Shown: positions 36,775-44,665 of the stretch, in pieces
How positions within the stretch are numbered: position 1 is the first letter of the stretch
Layout of the letters: the number at the start of each line of letters is the position of its first letter
NCBI GenBank assembly: GCA_965218775.1
Contig: CBDCLS010000005.1
Location: 2,294,001 to 2,358,000 of the forward strand
Direction of reading: 5' to 3'
Source of the DNA: CAUZIZ01 sp965218775
GTDB taxonomy: Bacteria; Acidobacteriota; UBA6911; RPQK01; JAJDTT01
Length of the DNA: 64,000 nucleotides
Translations under genes and position numbers: made by a program
Notes under the pieces: generated by a model
What the model was told of the DNA's origin: nothing
The model's input: only the letters and a program-made list of their open reading frames with translations
Database searches by the model: none

Positions 36775-37896
36775 GTGCAGCAAGACGTCACCACACCGAC
36801 CGATCAGCCGCCTTCGGAAGAGCGGGTCCAAGCCAGCCGCGAGCAGCTGGATGCCCATGTGCGGGACATGATTCAGTGGCATTTCAGCCCCGAATCCGGG
36901 TGTCCTTTCTGGCTGGAGTGGCAGGAAAGAGCGGGCTGGGATCCACGCAGCGAAGTTCAGGGCTACGGAGACCTGGTGAAGTTCAATCTCTTCGAGGATG
37001 AATGGCTTCGAGGCGGCCCGCTTCAACGGTGGGTACCCAAGGCTTATAGCGACCGGCCGGTTTTCGTTTTCGAGACTGGCGGAACCACCGGCATCCCGAA
37101 ATCCCGTGTCAACATCGAAGACTTTCGCATCGACTACGAGATCTTCTCCGAGACTCTGCCTGAACAACATTTTCCCATCGGTTCGAACTGGCTCATGCTG
37201 GGGCCTTCGGGGCCTCGTCGTCTGCGCCTGGCGGTGGAGCACCTGGCCCACCTCCGGGGCGGGATCTGCTTCTGTGTCGACCTGGATCCACGCTGGGTGA
37301 TCAAGCTGATCAAGAAGGGATGGACAGATCATCTCAAGGCCTATCAACAGCACGTGATCGATCAGGCGGTCACCGTCCTTTCGGCAGGCCACGACATCAA
37401 GTGTCTCTTCACTACACCCAAGCTTCTGGAGGCCCTGTCGGGCAGCCTCGAAGCCGCGGGATCGAGTATCAAGGAGACCGGTATCACCGGGATTTTCTCA
37501 GGTGGCACCGAGTTCACTCCGCAGTGGTATCGGTTTGCGGTGGAAGAGCTCTTGGACGGGGTCTACATGACACCGACCTATGGGAATTCACTGATGGGAC
37601 TTGCCGCGTCCAAGCCTTTCGACCCGGCAGATGCCTACAAGATCACGTACCACGCGCCCCAGCCTCGCGCCGTGTTGTCCGTTGTTGATTTCGAGAACAA
37701 GGAGCAGCTCGTCGGATATGGCGAGACGGGTAGGATTCAGCTGACGACCCTAACCAAAGAGCTCTTCATCCCGCGATTCCTGGAGCGAGATGAAGGAGAG
37801 CGCGAACCCCCCTGCCACAGTTATCCCTGGGATGGTGTCAGCGGTGTTCGTCCCTATCATGGCTTCGCCAAAACCACCACCGTGGGGGTTTATTAG
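36775..37896 (+). CDS. Adenylate-forming enzyme, LuxE/phenylacetate-CoA-ligase-like
   Basis: A 373-residue ANL-superfamily protein. The phosphate-binding loop is visible in FVFETGGTTGIPKSR, an A5-like element in TPTYGNSLMG, and the core A7/A8 region in YGETGRIQLTTLT...FIPRFLERDEGER. It has no C-terminal subdomain with the A10 Lys, so it is about the size of the fatty-acyl-protein synthetase LuxE. It should activate a carboxylic acid as acyl-AMP and pass it on. The start is a GTG at 36775. The next gene begins two bases after its stop and encodes an acyl-CoA-reductase/aldehyde-dehydrogenase-like protein. Confidence 0.72.
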   Translation: MQQDVTTPTDQPPSEERVQASREQLDAHVRDMIQWHFSPESGCPFWLEWQERAGWDPRSEVQGYGDLVKFNLFEDEWLRGGPLQRWVPKAYSDRPVFVFETGGTTGIPKSRVNIEDFRIDYEIFSETLPEQHFPIGSNWLMLGPSGPRRLRLAVEHLAHLRGGICFCVDLDPRWVIKLIKKGWTDHLKAYQQHVIDQAVTVLSAGHDIKCLFTTPKLLEALSGSLEAAGSSIKETGITGIFSGGTEFTPQWYRFAVEELLDGVYMTPTYGNSLMGLAASKPFDPADAYKITYHAPQPRAVLSVVDFENKEQLVGYGETGRIQLTTLTKELFIPRFLERDEGEREPPCHSYPWDGVSGVRPYHGFAKTTTVGVY

Positions 37897-37898
37897 TT

Positions 37899-39320
37899 GT
37901 GATTCATTTCCCGATCCTCCGTTGGGGGGAGCCTTACAAGAGCCTGGATGTTGATCAAGTGGTCCACTTCGTCACCGGCGAACCTCTGGCCGAGGTCAGC
38001 CAGGCCATCGGGGGGATGATTGGCCGTGATATGCGTCAGGCCGCCCGAGCGCGCCGGGTGCTCCGGGAAATCCCCTGCAAGGAACTCCTCGGCATGGCCA
38101 GGAGCGCGGCTGATCTGTTCATGACGGCCGAGCTTCCAGCTGGAGATGGCACCCAGACCCCGGATCAGTTCGTCAAGTACCAATCAGCCACGACCGGGCT
38201 TCCCGAGCACATGTGTCACAAGAACATGCAAAAGCTCCATCATGTGCTGACCCACCTGGACCAGATCCTGGAGTCTCTTACCATGGGACTCGACCTGGAT
38301 ATTCTCACCCGTGGGTATGGTGAAGAGCGCGGTATCATGCGAAGCTATCAGGCCACGGCTCCGGTTCTGGGAATGGTGCTGCCTTCGAACTCCCCGGGAG
38401 TTCATGGCCTCTGGCTGCCGGTAATACCCCTGCAAGTCGGGCTGGTTCTGAAGCCGGGTCCTCAGGAACCCTGGACTCCCTATCGCATGTCCGAAGCCTT
38501 CTTCCAGGCGGGCGTGCCCCGGCAGGCGATATCTCTCTATCCGGGTTTGGGCGAAGTGGGGGCGGCGGTCCTTCAACACTGTCCCAGCAACCTGATCTTC
38601 GGAGGGACGGCCACGGTCGAGCAATATCAAGGCAATCCTCGGGTACAGGTCCACGGCCCCGGATTCAGCAAGATCCTATTCGGCGACGATCAAGTCGATC
38701 AGTGGGAGCAGTACCTCGATCTGATGGTGGACAGCGTCCTTACCAACAGCGGCCGAAGCTGCATCAGCTGTTCCGGCATCTGGGTTTCCAGAAACGCGAA
38801 GGAGATTTCAGAGGCCCTGGCCGAGCGTCTCGCTTCGGTGGCTCCAAAGCCCCCCGAGGACCCGGACGCAGCGTTGGCGGCTTTCACCGTGACAGGACAA
38901 GCCGAGGCGATTGACGCCGCCATCGAACAGGGTCTTGAGGAGTCAGGAGTAAGGGATGTCACGGCTGGCTACCGGGACGGCGATCGGCTTTTGGCGGAGG
39001 CTCGGTGCGCCTACCTTCGGCCCACCGTCATTCGCTGTGATTCTCCGGAGCGCAGCCTGGCCAATACCGAATATATGTTTCCCTTCGTAAGCGTCGTCGA
39101 GTGTCCTCAGGAGCAGATGTTGAGCCAGATTGGCACGACTCTGGTGGGCACCGGGATTACCGAGGACGAGAGTTTTCGGGAGAGTCTTCTGAATTGTTCC
39201 CACATCGATCGGCTCAACCTAGGGCCGATCCCCACCATACAGCTCAACTGGCTGCAGCCCCATGAAGGCAATCTTGTGGACTTCCTCTTCCGCCCCCGGG
39301 CCTTTCAGTTAGCCGGATAA
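37899..39320 (+). CDS. Aldehyde-dehydrogenase-family acyl reductase (LuxC-like)
   Basis: The 473-residue protein has the aldehyde-dehydrogenase fold: PVLGMVLPSNSPGVHGLWLP for NAD(P) binding, GLVLKPGPQEPWTPYR, LIFGGTATVEQY and the active-site Cys in NSGRSCISCSGIWV, then ANTEYMFPFVSVVECP at the C-terminus. The roughly 100-residue N-terminal extension, rich in helices (RDMRQAARARRVLREIP), is reminiscent of LuxC-type acyl-CoA reductases. With the preceding acyl-activating gene it forms a compact module that could reduce a carboxylic acid to an aldehyde. GTG start, two bases after the upstream stop. Confidence 0.75.
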   Translation: MIHFPILRWGEPYKSLDVDQVVHFVTGEPLAEVSQAIGGMIGRDMRQAARARRVLREIPCKELLGMARSAADLFMTAELPAGDGTQTPDQFVKYQSATTGLPEHMCHKNMQKLHHVLTHLDQILESLTMGLDLDILTRGYGEERGIMRSYQATAPVLGMVLPSNSPGVHGLWLPVIPLQVGLVLKPGPQEPWTPYRMSEAFFQAGVPRQAISLYPGLGEVGAAVLQHCPSNLIFGGTATVEQYQGNPRVQVHGPGFSKILFGDDQVDQWEQYLDLMVDSVLTNSGRSCISCSGIWVSRNAKEISEALAERLASVAPKPPEDPDAALAAFTVTGQAEAIDAAIEQGLEESGVRDVTAGYRDGDRLLAEARCAYLRPTVIRCDSPERSLANTEYMFPFVSVVECPQEQMLSQIGTTLVGTGITEDESFRESLLNCSHIDRLNLGPIPTIQLNWLQPHEGNLVDFLFRPRAFQLAG

Positions 39321-39322
39321 TT

Positions 39323-39354
39323 CGTCTGATCGTCTGATCGTCTGATCGTCTGAA
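39323..39354. repeat. Short tandem repeat, (CGTCTGAT)x4
   Basis: Four copies of the 8-bp unit lie directly after the stop codon of the acyl-reductase gene. Copy number could change by slippage, without affecting the coding sequence. Confidence 0.8.
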
Positions 39355-39402
39355 CGTTGCTCCTTCTCTGACAGTACCGTGAGCGTTGGAGAGCTCCTAA
39401 CA

Positions 39403-39525
39403 AGATACTTCGGCGTTCGCATGTTCGGTGTTCTGCGGTTTGTGATTTGGCCTTTTTCCTTGCTCTGGAAAAGGTAACCGGTGGGAATGCTGAACCGCAG
39501 GATATCGAACAGGCGAATTTCAAAG
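39403..39525. repeat. Hairpin intergenic repeat, family C, copy 1
   Basis: TTCGCATGTTCGGTGTTC...GCGGTT at the left pairs imperfectly with AACCGCAGGATATCGAACAG near the right end, making a long hairpin. A direct copy with scattered differences is at 41636-41760. The two copies bracket the IS at 39527-41634. Confidence 0.75.
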
Positions 39526-39526
39526 G

Positions 39527-41634
39527 CTAGCCTCGATTTCCACGGCAGTACAAATGACGCCTTTCCGCTTCGAGCCCCCCGCCAGAATCCTTGATCGGCG
39601 CGACTTGCGCCTGCTGTGTTTCCACCTACGTTAGTAAATAGAAGTACCTATTTGGATAGAGAGGTAATCCTATACCTAAAACCTGATCAAGGGACGATCC
39701 CCACGCGAATGCTAGAAAAGTCTGGATATGAGGCAGAATAGAACCCTATCAAAGGCTGAGCATTTTCTGTCATTCATATCTAGTATAGTTATAGTTTGGA
39801 ATACAGTAATCGGAATGGACTAACTAATGACACCCGACCGACCGTTCCGGAGGCCCAATTCTTCCTGGCCCCCGAATCGCCTCTGCAGCGCCAGTATGAG
39901 GCCTTGCGCTGCTTTTTCGTCGAAGGCTTGCCCTCGCAGCAGGTCGCCACTCGCTTCGGCTATTCCCCAGGAGCCTTCCGCGTCCTCTGTCATCAGTTTC
40001 GCCATGATCTCAGCAAGCGCGCCCGCTTCTTTCAGGCGATTCGCCGGGGGCCTCAAGCGGCGCCCGCCCGCGATCGGGTGCGGGAACGGGCCGTCGCCCT
40101 GCGCAAGCGAAACCTCTCGGTCTACGATATCCAACGCGAGTTGGCCGCCGCCGGCCATTCCATCAGCATCAATGCGTTATCGATCCTGCTGCGAGAGGAG
40201 GGCTTCGCCCGACTGCCCCGGCGTCGGGATGAGCAACGCCCCGCCACCCTCAAGCCCGAAGCAGCAGCCATCGCCGACGTGCGGCAGATCAATCTGGCCC
40301 CGCGCAGCTTTCGCACCCGGGTCGGCGGTCTGTTTCTGTTCGTCCCGCTGATGCGATCGATCGATCTCGGGGCGGTGCTGCAGCCCCCCCGCCTTCCCGG
40401 CTCCCAAATGATTCCCGCCGAGCAGGCCGTGCGCACCCTGCTGGCTCTGAAGCTGCTGGGCATCGAAAGAAAAAGTCATGTCATGGATCGGGTCTTTGAC
40501 GAGGGCATCGCCCTTTTTGCCGGTCTCAATGTGGTGCCCAAGCGCTCCTACCTGGCCGCCTACAGCTCCCGGGTCGACCGACGCGCCAACCTGCGCCTCA
40601 TGGGAGCCTGGTTTGAGCAGGTCCAAGCCGCCGGCCTGCCCCGGGGCTCTTCCTTCGATCTGGACTTTCACACCGTCCCCGCCAATAGCCAGCAGGAACC
40701 TTTGGACAAACACTATGTCTCTTCCCGCAGCCGCAGCCAAAAAGGCATCCTCGTTTTTTTGGCTCGGGACGCCACCGAGCGTGTCTTATGCTACGCCAAT
40801 GCGGGTGTCCCCCGGGCCGATCGAGCCGACGAGGTGCAACGCTTCGTCCAGTTCTGGCACCAACACAGCGGTCAGCCTCCGGCCGAACTCGTCTTCGATT
40901 CCCAGTTGACCACCTATGCTCATCTGAACCGCCTCAACCAACAGGGCATTGGCTTTATCACCCTGCGCCGCCGCTCCCAAAAAATGCTGGGCCAGATCTG
41001 GAGCCGCCCCGCCTCCGCCTGGCACCGCATCACCTTACCCGCCCTGACTCGGATCTTTCGCACCCCCAAAGTCCTGGACCAGCGGATCGTCCTGAAACAT
41101 TACGAAGGTCCCCTGCGCCAGCTCACCCTCATGGAACTCGGTCACGAAGAACCGACCGTCCTACTGACCAACCATCTGCGCCGCGCCCCCTCGACTCTGA
41201 TCACCCGCTATGCCCAACGCATGCTCATCGAAAATGGCATCTCCGAAGCCATCCAGTTCTTTCACCTGGACGCGCTCTCTTCGATGGTGGGACTCAAAGT
41301 GGATTTTGACCTCCAGATCACCCTCATGGCCAGCTCCCTATATCGACTCATGGCCGAGAAGATTGGTCGCGAATATCAGCGGGCTCAAGCCAAAAAGATC
41401 TTCCGAAATCTCCTCGACGTCTCGGCCCGGGTCCAGATCCAAGAGCAGCAAGTCACCGTCCACCTCGATAAGCGCGCCCATAACCCCTACTTGGTCGCCT
41501 CGGGCCTGGGTGATGATCCCACGCCCATGCCTTGGTTTGGCGGCAAAACTCTGGTCCTTCGATTTGACTAACCGACTCAACGGCTACCCTTAAAAAATGT
41601 TAGTCCTTTCCAGTACCGTGGAAATCGAGGCTAG
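39527..41634 (+). mobile_element. Insertion sequence with 19-bp perfect inverted ends
   Basis: CTAGCCTCGATTTCCACGG at 39527-39545 recurs in inverted orientation at 41616-41634. The element carries one transposase gene and an AT-rich leader of about 250 bp. The palindrome CTAG at both edges may be the target duplication, in which case the true inverted repeat begins CCTCGATT. It separates two copies of repeat family C. Confidence 0.85.
39796..41571 (+). CDS. DDE transposase of unassigned family
   Basis: The 591-residue protein has an N-terminal helix-turn-helix part (GLPSQQVATRFGYSPGAFRV and LSVYDIQRELAAAGHSISIN) and a catalytic region with Asp in SSFDLDFHTVPAN, Asp in AELVFDSQL and Glu in MLIENGISEAIQFF. 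The spacing suits an RNase H-like DDE transposase, but I cannot place it in a named IS family with confidence. The start is a TTG; I found no better in-frame codon upstream of the conserved region. Intact reading frame and perfect ends suggest recent mobility. Confidence 0.78.
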   Translation: MEYSNRNGLTNDTRPTVPEAQFFLAPESPLQRQYEALRCFFVEGLPSQQVATRFGYSPGAFRVLCHQFRHDLSKRARFFQAIRRGPQAAPARDRVRERAVALRKRNLSVYDIQRELAAAGHSISINALSILLREEGFARLPRRRDEQRPATLKPEAAAIADVRQINLAPRSFRTRVGGLFLFVPLMRSIDLGAVLQPPRLPGSQMIPAEQAVRTLLALKLLGIERKSHVMDRVFDEGIALFAGLNVVPKRSYLAAYSSRVDRRANLRLMGAWFEQVQAAGLPRGSSFDLDFHTVPANSQQEPLDKHYVSSRSRSQKGILVFLARDATERVLCYANAGVPRADRADEVQRFVQFWHQHSGQPPAELVFDSQLTTYAHLNRLNQQGIGFITLRRRSQKMLGQIWSRPASAWHRITLPALTRIFRTPKVLDQRIVLKHYEGPLRQLTLMELGHEEPTVLLTNHLRRAPSTLITRYAQRMLIENGISEAIQFFHLDALSSMVGLKVDFDLQITLMASSLYRLMAEKIGREYQRAQAKKIFRNLLDVSARVQIQEQQVTVHLDKRAHNPYLVASGLGDDPTPMPWFGGKTLVLRFD

Positions 41635-41635
41635 G

Positions 41636-41760
41636 AAGACAGTTCGGTGTTCGCATGTTCGACGTTCAGCGGTTTGTGATTCAGCCTTTCTTCCTTGCTC
41701 TGGAGAAGGCAACCGGCGGAAATGACAAACCGCAGAATATCGAACAAGCCTTTCGAAGGA
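41636..41760. repeat. Hairpin intergenic repeat, family C, copy 2
   Basis: Shares TTCGGTGTTCGCATGTTCG, GCGGTTTGTGATT, CCTTGCTCTGGA and ATATCGAACA with the copy at 39403-39525 in the same orientation. The hairpin-forming ends are retained although individual bases differ. Confidence 0.75.
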
Positions 41761-41815
41761 AAGACTCTTTGCCTTTATTCGCGCAGCAGTTCCTCAGCCA
41801 ATTGATCCGCCCGGC

Positions 41816-42091
41816 TAGGAGCCTGTCCGAGTAATGGTCCGAGTTGCGAGAATGGGGCTTGCGAGGCGAGATCAAGGCAGGAGGAGGAAGACGATGCTTG
41901 GCCATCTTCGACGACGAACGCGGAGATCGGCCGCAACCCCCATTCTCCCTTCGGGTTACAGGCGGCCTCAGCCCATCTGCTTTGTTCTGGCTCCTCGAAG
42001 ATGGCCGAGCATCGCCTTCGTCGCCCTGCCTCGCATCTGGACTAACGGCGCCTGTAACGCAACCCGGACCATTACTCGGACAGGCTCCTAG
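41816..42091. mobile_element. 276-bp foldback element (MITE) with 34-bp inverted ends
   Basis: The first 34 bases, beginning CTAGGAGCCTGTCCGAGT, are the reverse complement of the last 34 with one mismatch. Further inward, GATGCTTGGCCATCTTCGA pairs with TCGAAGATGGCCGAGCATC, so nearly the entire element folds back. There is no transposase gene. The edges are CTAG on both sides, and the right CTAG contains the stop codon of mdh (42088-42090). IS630-type elements are known to insert at CTAG, so such an element may be the source. Confidence 0.8.
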
Positions 42092-43029
42092 CTCAGATAT
42101 CCGTTCTCGGTCAGGACATCAACAAGGGTCTGGACGGCGGCGGCTGATTTTTGGAGGAGCGCATTTTCCTCCCCCTTGAGATTGATCTGGATGATCTCTT
42201 CCATCCCGCTGCTTCCCAGCTTCACCGGCACGCCCACGTAGAGCCCGTTGATGCCGTACTCGCCCTGCAGATAGGCGGCACAGGGAAGGATCTTTTTCTT
42301 GTCCTTGACGATGGCTTCAACCATCTCGGCGGCGGCGGCCGAGGGAGCATAATAGGCGCTCCCTTCCTTCAACAGTCCCACGATCTCGGCACCGCCGTCT
42401 CGGGTACGTTGAATCAAGGCTTCCAGCTTGTCTTCGGGCAGCAGTTCCGTAATCGGGATCCCTGCCACCGTGGAATAGCGGGCCAGCGGAACCATCGTGT
42501 CCCCGTGACCCCCAAGGACGGAGGCGTGAGTGTTCTCTACCGAAACATCCAGGGCTTCCGCTATGAAACTCCGAAAGCGGGCGGAGTCGAGAATGCCCGC
42601 CATGCCAAACACCTGCTGGCGGGGAAATCCGCTCACCTGCTTCACAACCTGGCACATGGCGTCCAGTGGATTGGACACCACGATAAGAATGGCGTTGGGA
42701 CTCCTCTCGACGATTTTCTCGGTGACGTCCTTGAGGATGGAAGCGTTTTTGAGAAGAAGGTCGTCCCGGCTCATCCCGGGTCGTCGAGCCAGGCCCGCTG
42801 TGAAAACGACCACGTCTGAATCGGCGGTGGCGTCGTAGTCGTTCGCTCCCGATACGTGTGAATCAGATCCCTGGACGGGAGCGGCCTCGAGCATGTCGAG
42901 GGCCTTGCCCTGGGGCATGCCTTCGACAATGTCCGTCAGGACCACGTCGGCCAGCTCCATGTCGGCAATTCGCTGGGCCGTGGTCGCTCCGACGTTGCCG
43001 GCACCTACTACGGTTACTTTTGTTCGCAT
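42088..43029 (-). CDS. mdh: Malate dehydrogenase
   Basis: The 313-residue protein is of the lactate-dehydrogenase-like type of malate dehydrogenase. Visible are the nucleotide fold VTVVGAGNVGATTAQRI, the NAD-binding Asp in VLTDIVEG, the substrate loop LARRPGMSRDDLL with the Arg pair expected for malate, VVSNPLDAMCQVV, and the catalytic His region VLGGHGDTMVPL. It interconverts malate and oxaloacetate in the TCA cycle. It lies 19 bp after icd on the same strand, so the two TCA genes form an operon. Its stop codon is part of the flanking MITE boundary. Confidence 0.95.
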   Translation of the reverse strand: MRTKVTVVGAGNVGATTAQRIADMELADVVLTDIVEGMPQGKALDMLEAAPVQGSDSHVSGANDYDATADSDVVVFTAGLARRPGMSRDDLLLKNASILKDVTEKIVERSPNAILIVVSNPLDAMCQVVKQVSGFPRQQVFGMAGILDSARFRSFIAEALDVSVENTHASVLGGHGDTMVPLARYSTVAGIPITELLPEDKLEALIQRTRDGGAEIVGLLKEGSAYYAPSAAAAEMVEAIVKDKKKILPCAAYLQGEYGINGLYVGVPVKLGSSGMEEIIQINLKGEENALLQKSAAAVQTLVDVLTENGYLS

Positions 43030-43048
43030 CTCTATGTCGTCCTAATAG

Positions 43049-44296
43049 CTACATGTTCTCGATGATGGCGGAGGCGAATCCGCTGGTCTTGACCAGGCTT
43101 GCTCCCTCCATCTGACGTTCAAAATCGTAGGTGACTCGTTTCTGGGCGATGGTCTTGCCCAGGGCCGAGTCGACACATTCGGCTGCTTCTTGCCAGCCAA
43201 GATACTCGAGCATCATGACGCCGGAGAGAATGAGAGAGCCAGGATTTACCTTGTCCTGACCGGCATACTTTGGAGCTGTGCCGTGGGTTGCTTCGAACAG
43301 GGCGACGCGGTCGCCGATGTTCGCCCCTGGGGCCATACCTAGACCACCTACCTGAGCTGCACAGGCATCAGAGAGGTAGTCTCCGTTCAGGTTCGGGAGT
43401 GCAAGCACATCGTACTCATCCGGCCTCAAGAGTACCTGCTGGAACATGGAGTCAGCGATTCGATCGTTGATGAGGATCTTTCCGTCCGAAAGCTGTCCGT
43501 TGTGCTTGTCCCAAAGCTCCTGCTCGGAGATGCAGATATCGCCATACTCGTCCTTGGCCAGTTCGTAGCCCCAATCTCGAAAGGCCCCTTCCGTGAACTT
43601 CTGGATATTGCCTTTGTGCACCAACGTGACCCGTTTCCTGCCCTGAGCAATAGCGTACTGGATCGCCTTTCTCACCAGTCGCTTGGTTGCGAAAATGGAA
43701 ATCGGTTTGACGCCGATTCCAGAGTCCTCGCGGATGTTCTTCGAGAAGTTGGTGTTGATGAAGTCGATCAGCCTCCGGGCCTCGTCACTCCCTTGGGTCC
43801 ACTCTATGCCGGCGTAGACGTCTTCCGTGTTTTCTCGGAAGATGACGACATCCAGTTTTCGAGGTTCCTTGACTGGGGAAGGCACGCCTTCGATGTAGCG
43901 GCAGGGACGGACGCAGGCGTAGAGGTCCAGAATCTGTCGCAGACTGACGTTGAGGCTGCGAATCCCCCCGCCCACTGGCGTGGTCAGAGGCCCCTTTATA
44001 GCTACCAGATACTCTGAGATAGCATCGACACTCTCCTGAGGCAGCCATTCGTCGAGCTGGTTCTTGGATTTCTCGCCGACCAGGATTTCGAGCCAGGCGA
44101 TCTCCCGTTCGCCCTGATAGCATTTCTGAACTGCCCCATCGAGGACCCGTTGGGTCGCGCGCCAGATGTCGGGTCCGATTCCGTCCCCTTCTATAAAAGG
44201 TATAATCGGGCGATTGGGGACCTGGATCTGGTCGCCGTCGTAGGTGATCTTTTCTCCATTTTGGGGTGGTCTTACCACTCCGTTGCTATCTGCCAT
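43049..44296 (-). CDS. icd: Isocitrate dehydrogenase (NADP-type)
   Basis: The 415-residue protein matches the bacterial NADP-dependent isocitrate dehydrogenase throughout: IPFIEGDGIGPDIW, the isocitrate loop GGGIRSLNVSLRQILDLYAC with the phosphorylatable-type Ser, RENTEDVYAGIEW, VTLVHKGNIQKFTEG, the metal-binding DEYDVLALPNLNGDYLSD, and EATHGTAPKYAGQDKVNP. It oxidises isocitrate to 2-oxoglutarate in the cytoplasm. It is the upstream gene of an icd-mdh pair. Two perfect palindromes lie 50-93 bp before its ATG. Confidence 0.96.
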   Translation of the reverse strand: MADSNGVVRPPQNGEKITYDGDQIQVPNRPIIPFIEGDGIGPDIWRATQRVLDGAVQKCYQGEREIAWLEILVGEKSKNQLDEWLPQESVDAISEYLVAIKGPLTTPVGGGIRSLNVSLRQILDLYACVRPCRYIEGVPSPVKEPRKLDVVIFRENTEDVYAGIEWTQGSDEARRLIDFINTNFSKNIREDSGIGVKPISIFATKRLVRKAIQYAIAQGRKRVTLVHKGNIQKFTEGAFRDWGYELAKDEYGDICISEQELWDKHNGQLSDGKILINDRIADSMFQQVLLRPDEYDVLALPNLNGDYLSDACAAQVGGLGMAPGANIGDRVALFEATHGTAPKYAGQDKVNPGSLILSGVMMLEYLGWQEAAECVDSALGKTIAQKRVTYDFERQMEGASLVKTSGFASAIIENM

Positions 44297-44345
44297 AGGT
44301 CTTACCTCTGGTTCGCAAAAAGGGTTAAGTTACTTGGAAACGAAT

Positions 44346-44389
44346 CCTGAGTCAACTCAGGCGCTCGGACCTGTTTCCGGACCGGAAAC
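44346..44389 (-). promoter_or_regulatory. Two adjacent palindromes upstream of icd (operator candidates)
   Basis: CCTGAGTCAACTCAGG (44346-44361) and GTTTCCGGACCGGAAAC (44373-44389) are perfect inverted repeats, 27 bp from centre to centre, located 50-93 bp before the icd start. The spacing suits dimeric regulator binding on neighbouring helical faces. No T-run follows, so terminators are unlikely. Confidence 0.45.
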
Positions 44390-44582
44390 CGTTAGGAAAT
44401 GATGGGTGACGAAACGAAGTCCCAGGCGGGTGTTTCGCCTAGCTGGCAGGCCGGATTATCGAGGGGGCACCAGAGGTTAGGCGTAGGGGAGAGTGTGCTG
44501 ATGTCCAGCTCTCTCCTCGGAACCTGGGCTCATATTGCAGACGAGTCAAGTCGTTCGCGGCTCTGTCGGATCGCCAAAGGTT

Positions 44583-44653
44583 GATGATAGGCGATCGTTT
44601 GGAACTTGGTGCTTGTGATTTGGAGTTTGTTTGTATCTTGTACCTTGGGATTT
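44583..44653. repeat. Dispersed repeat family A, copy in the icd upstream gap
   Basis: GATGATAGGCGATCGTTTGG then GAACTTGGTGCTTGTGATTT and TTTGTATCTTG, the reverse orientation of the copy at 52014-52096, to which it is most similar, including the flanking GATGATAG. The remainder of the gap 44390-44665 shows nothing recognisable. Confidence 0.85.
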
Positions 44654-44665
44654 CGACGTTCAGTC

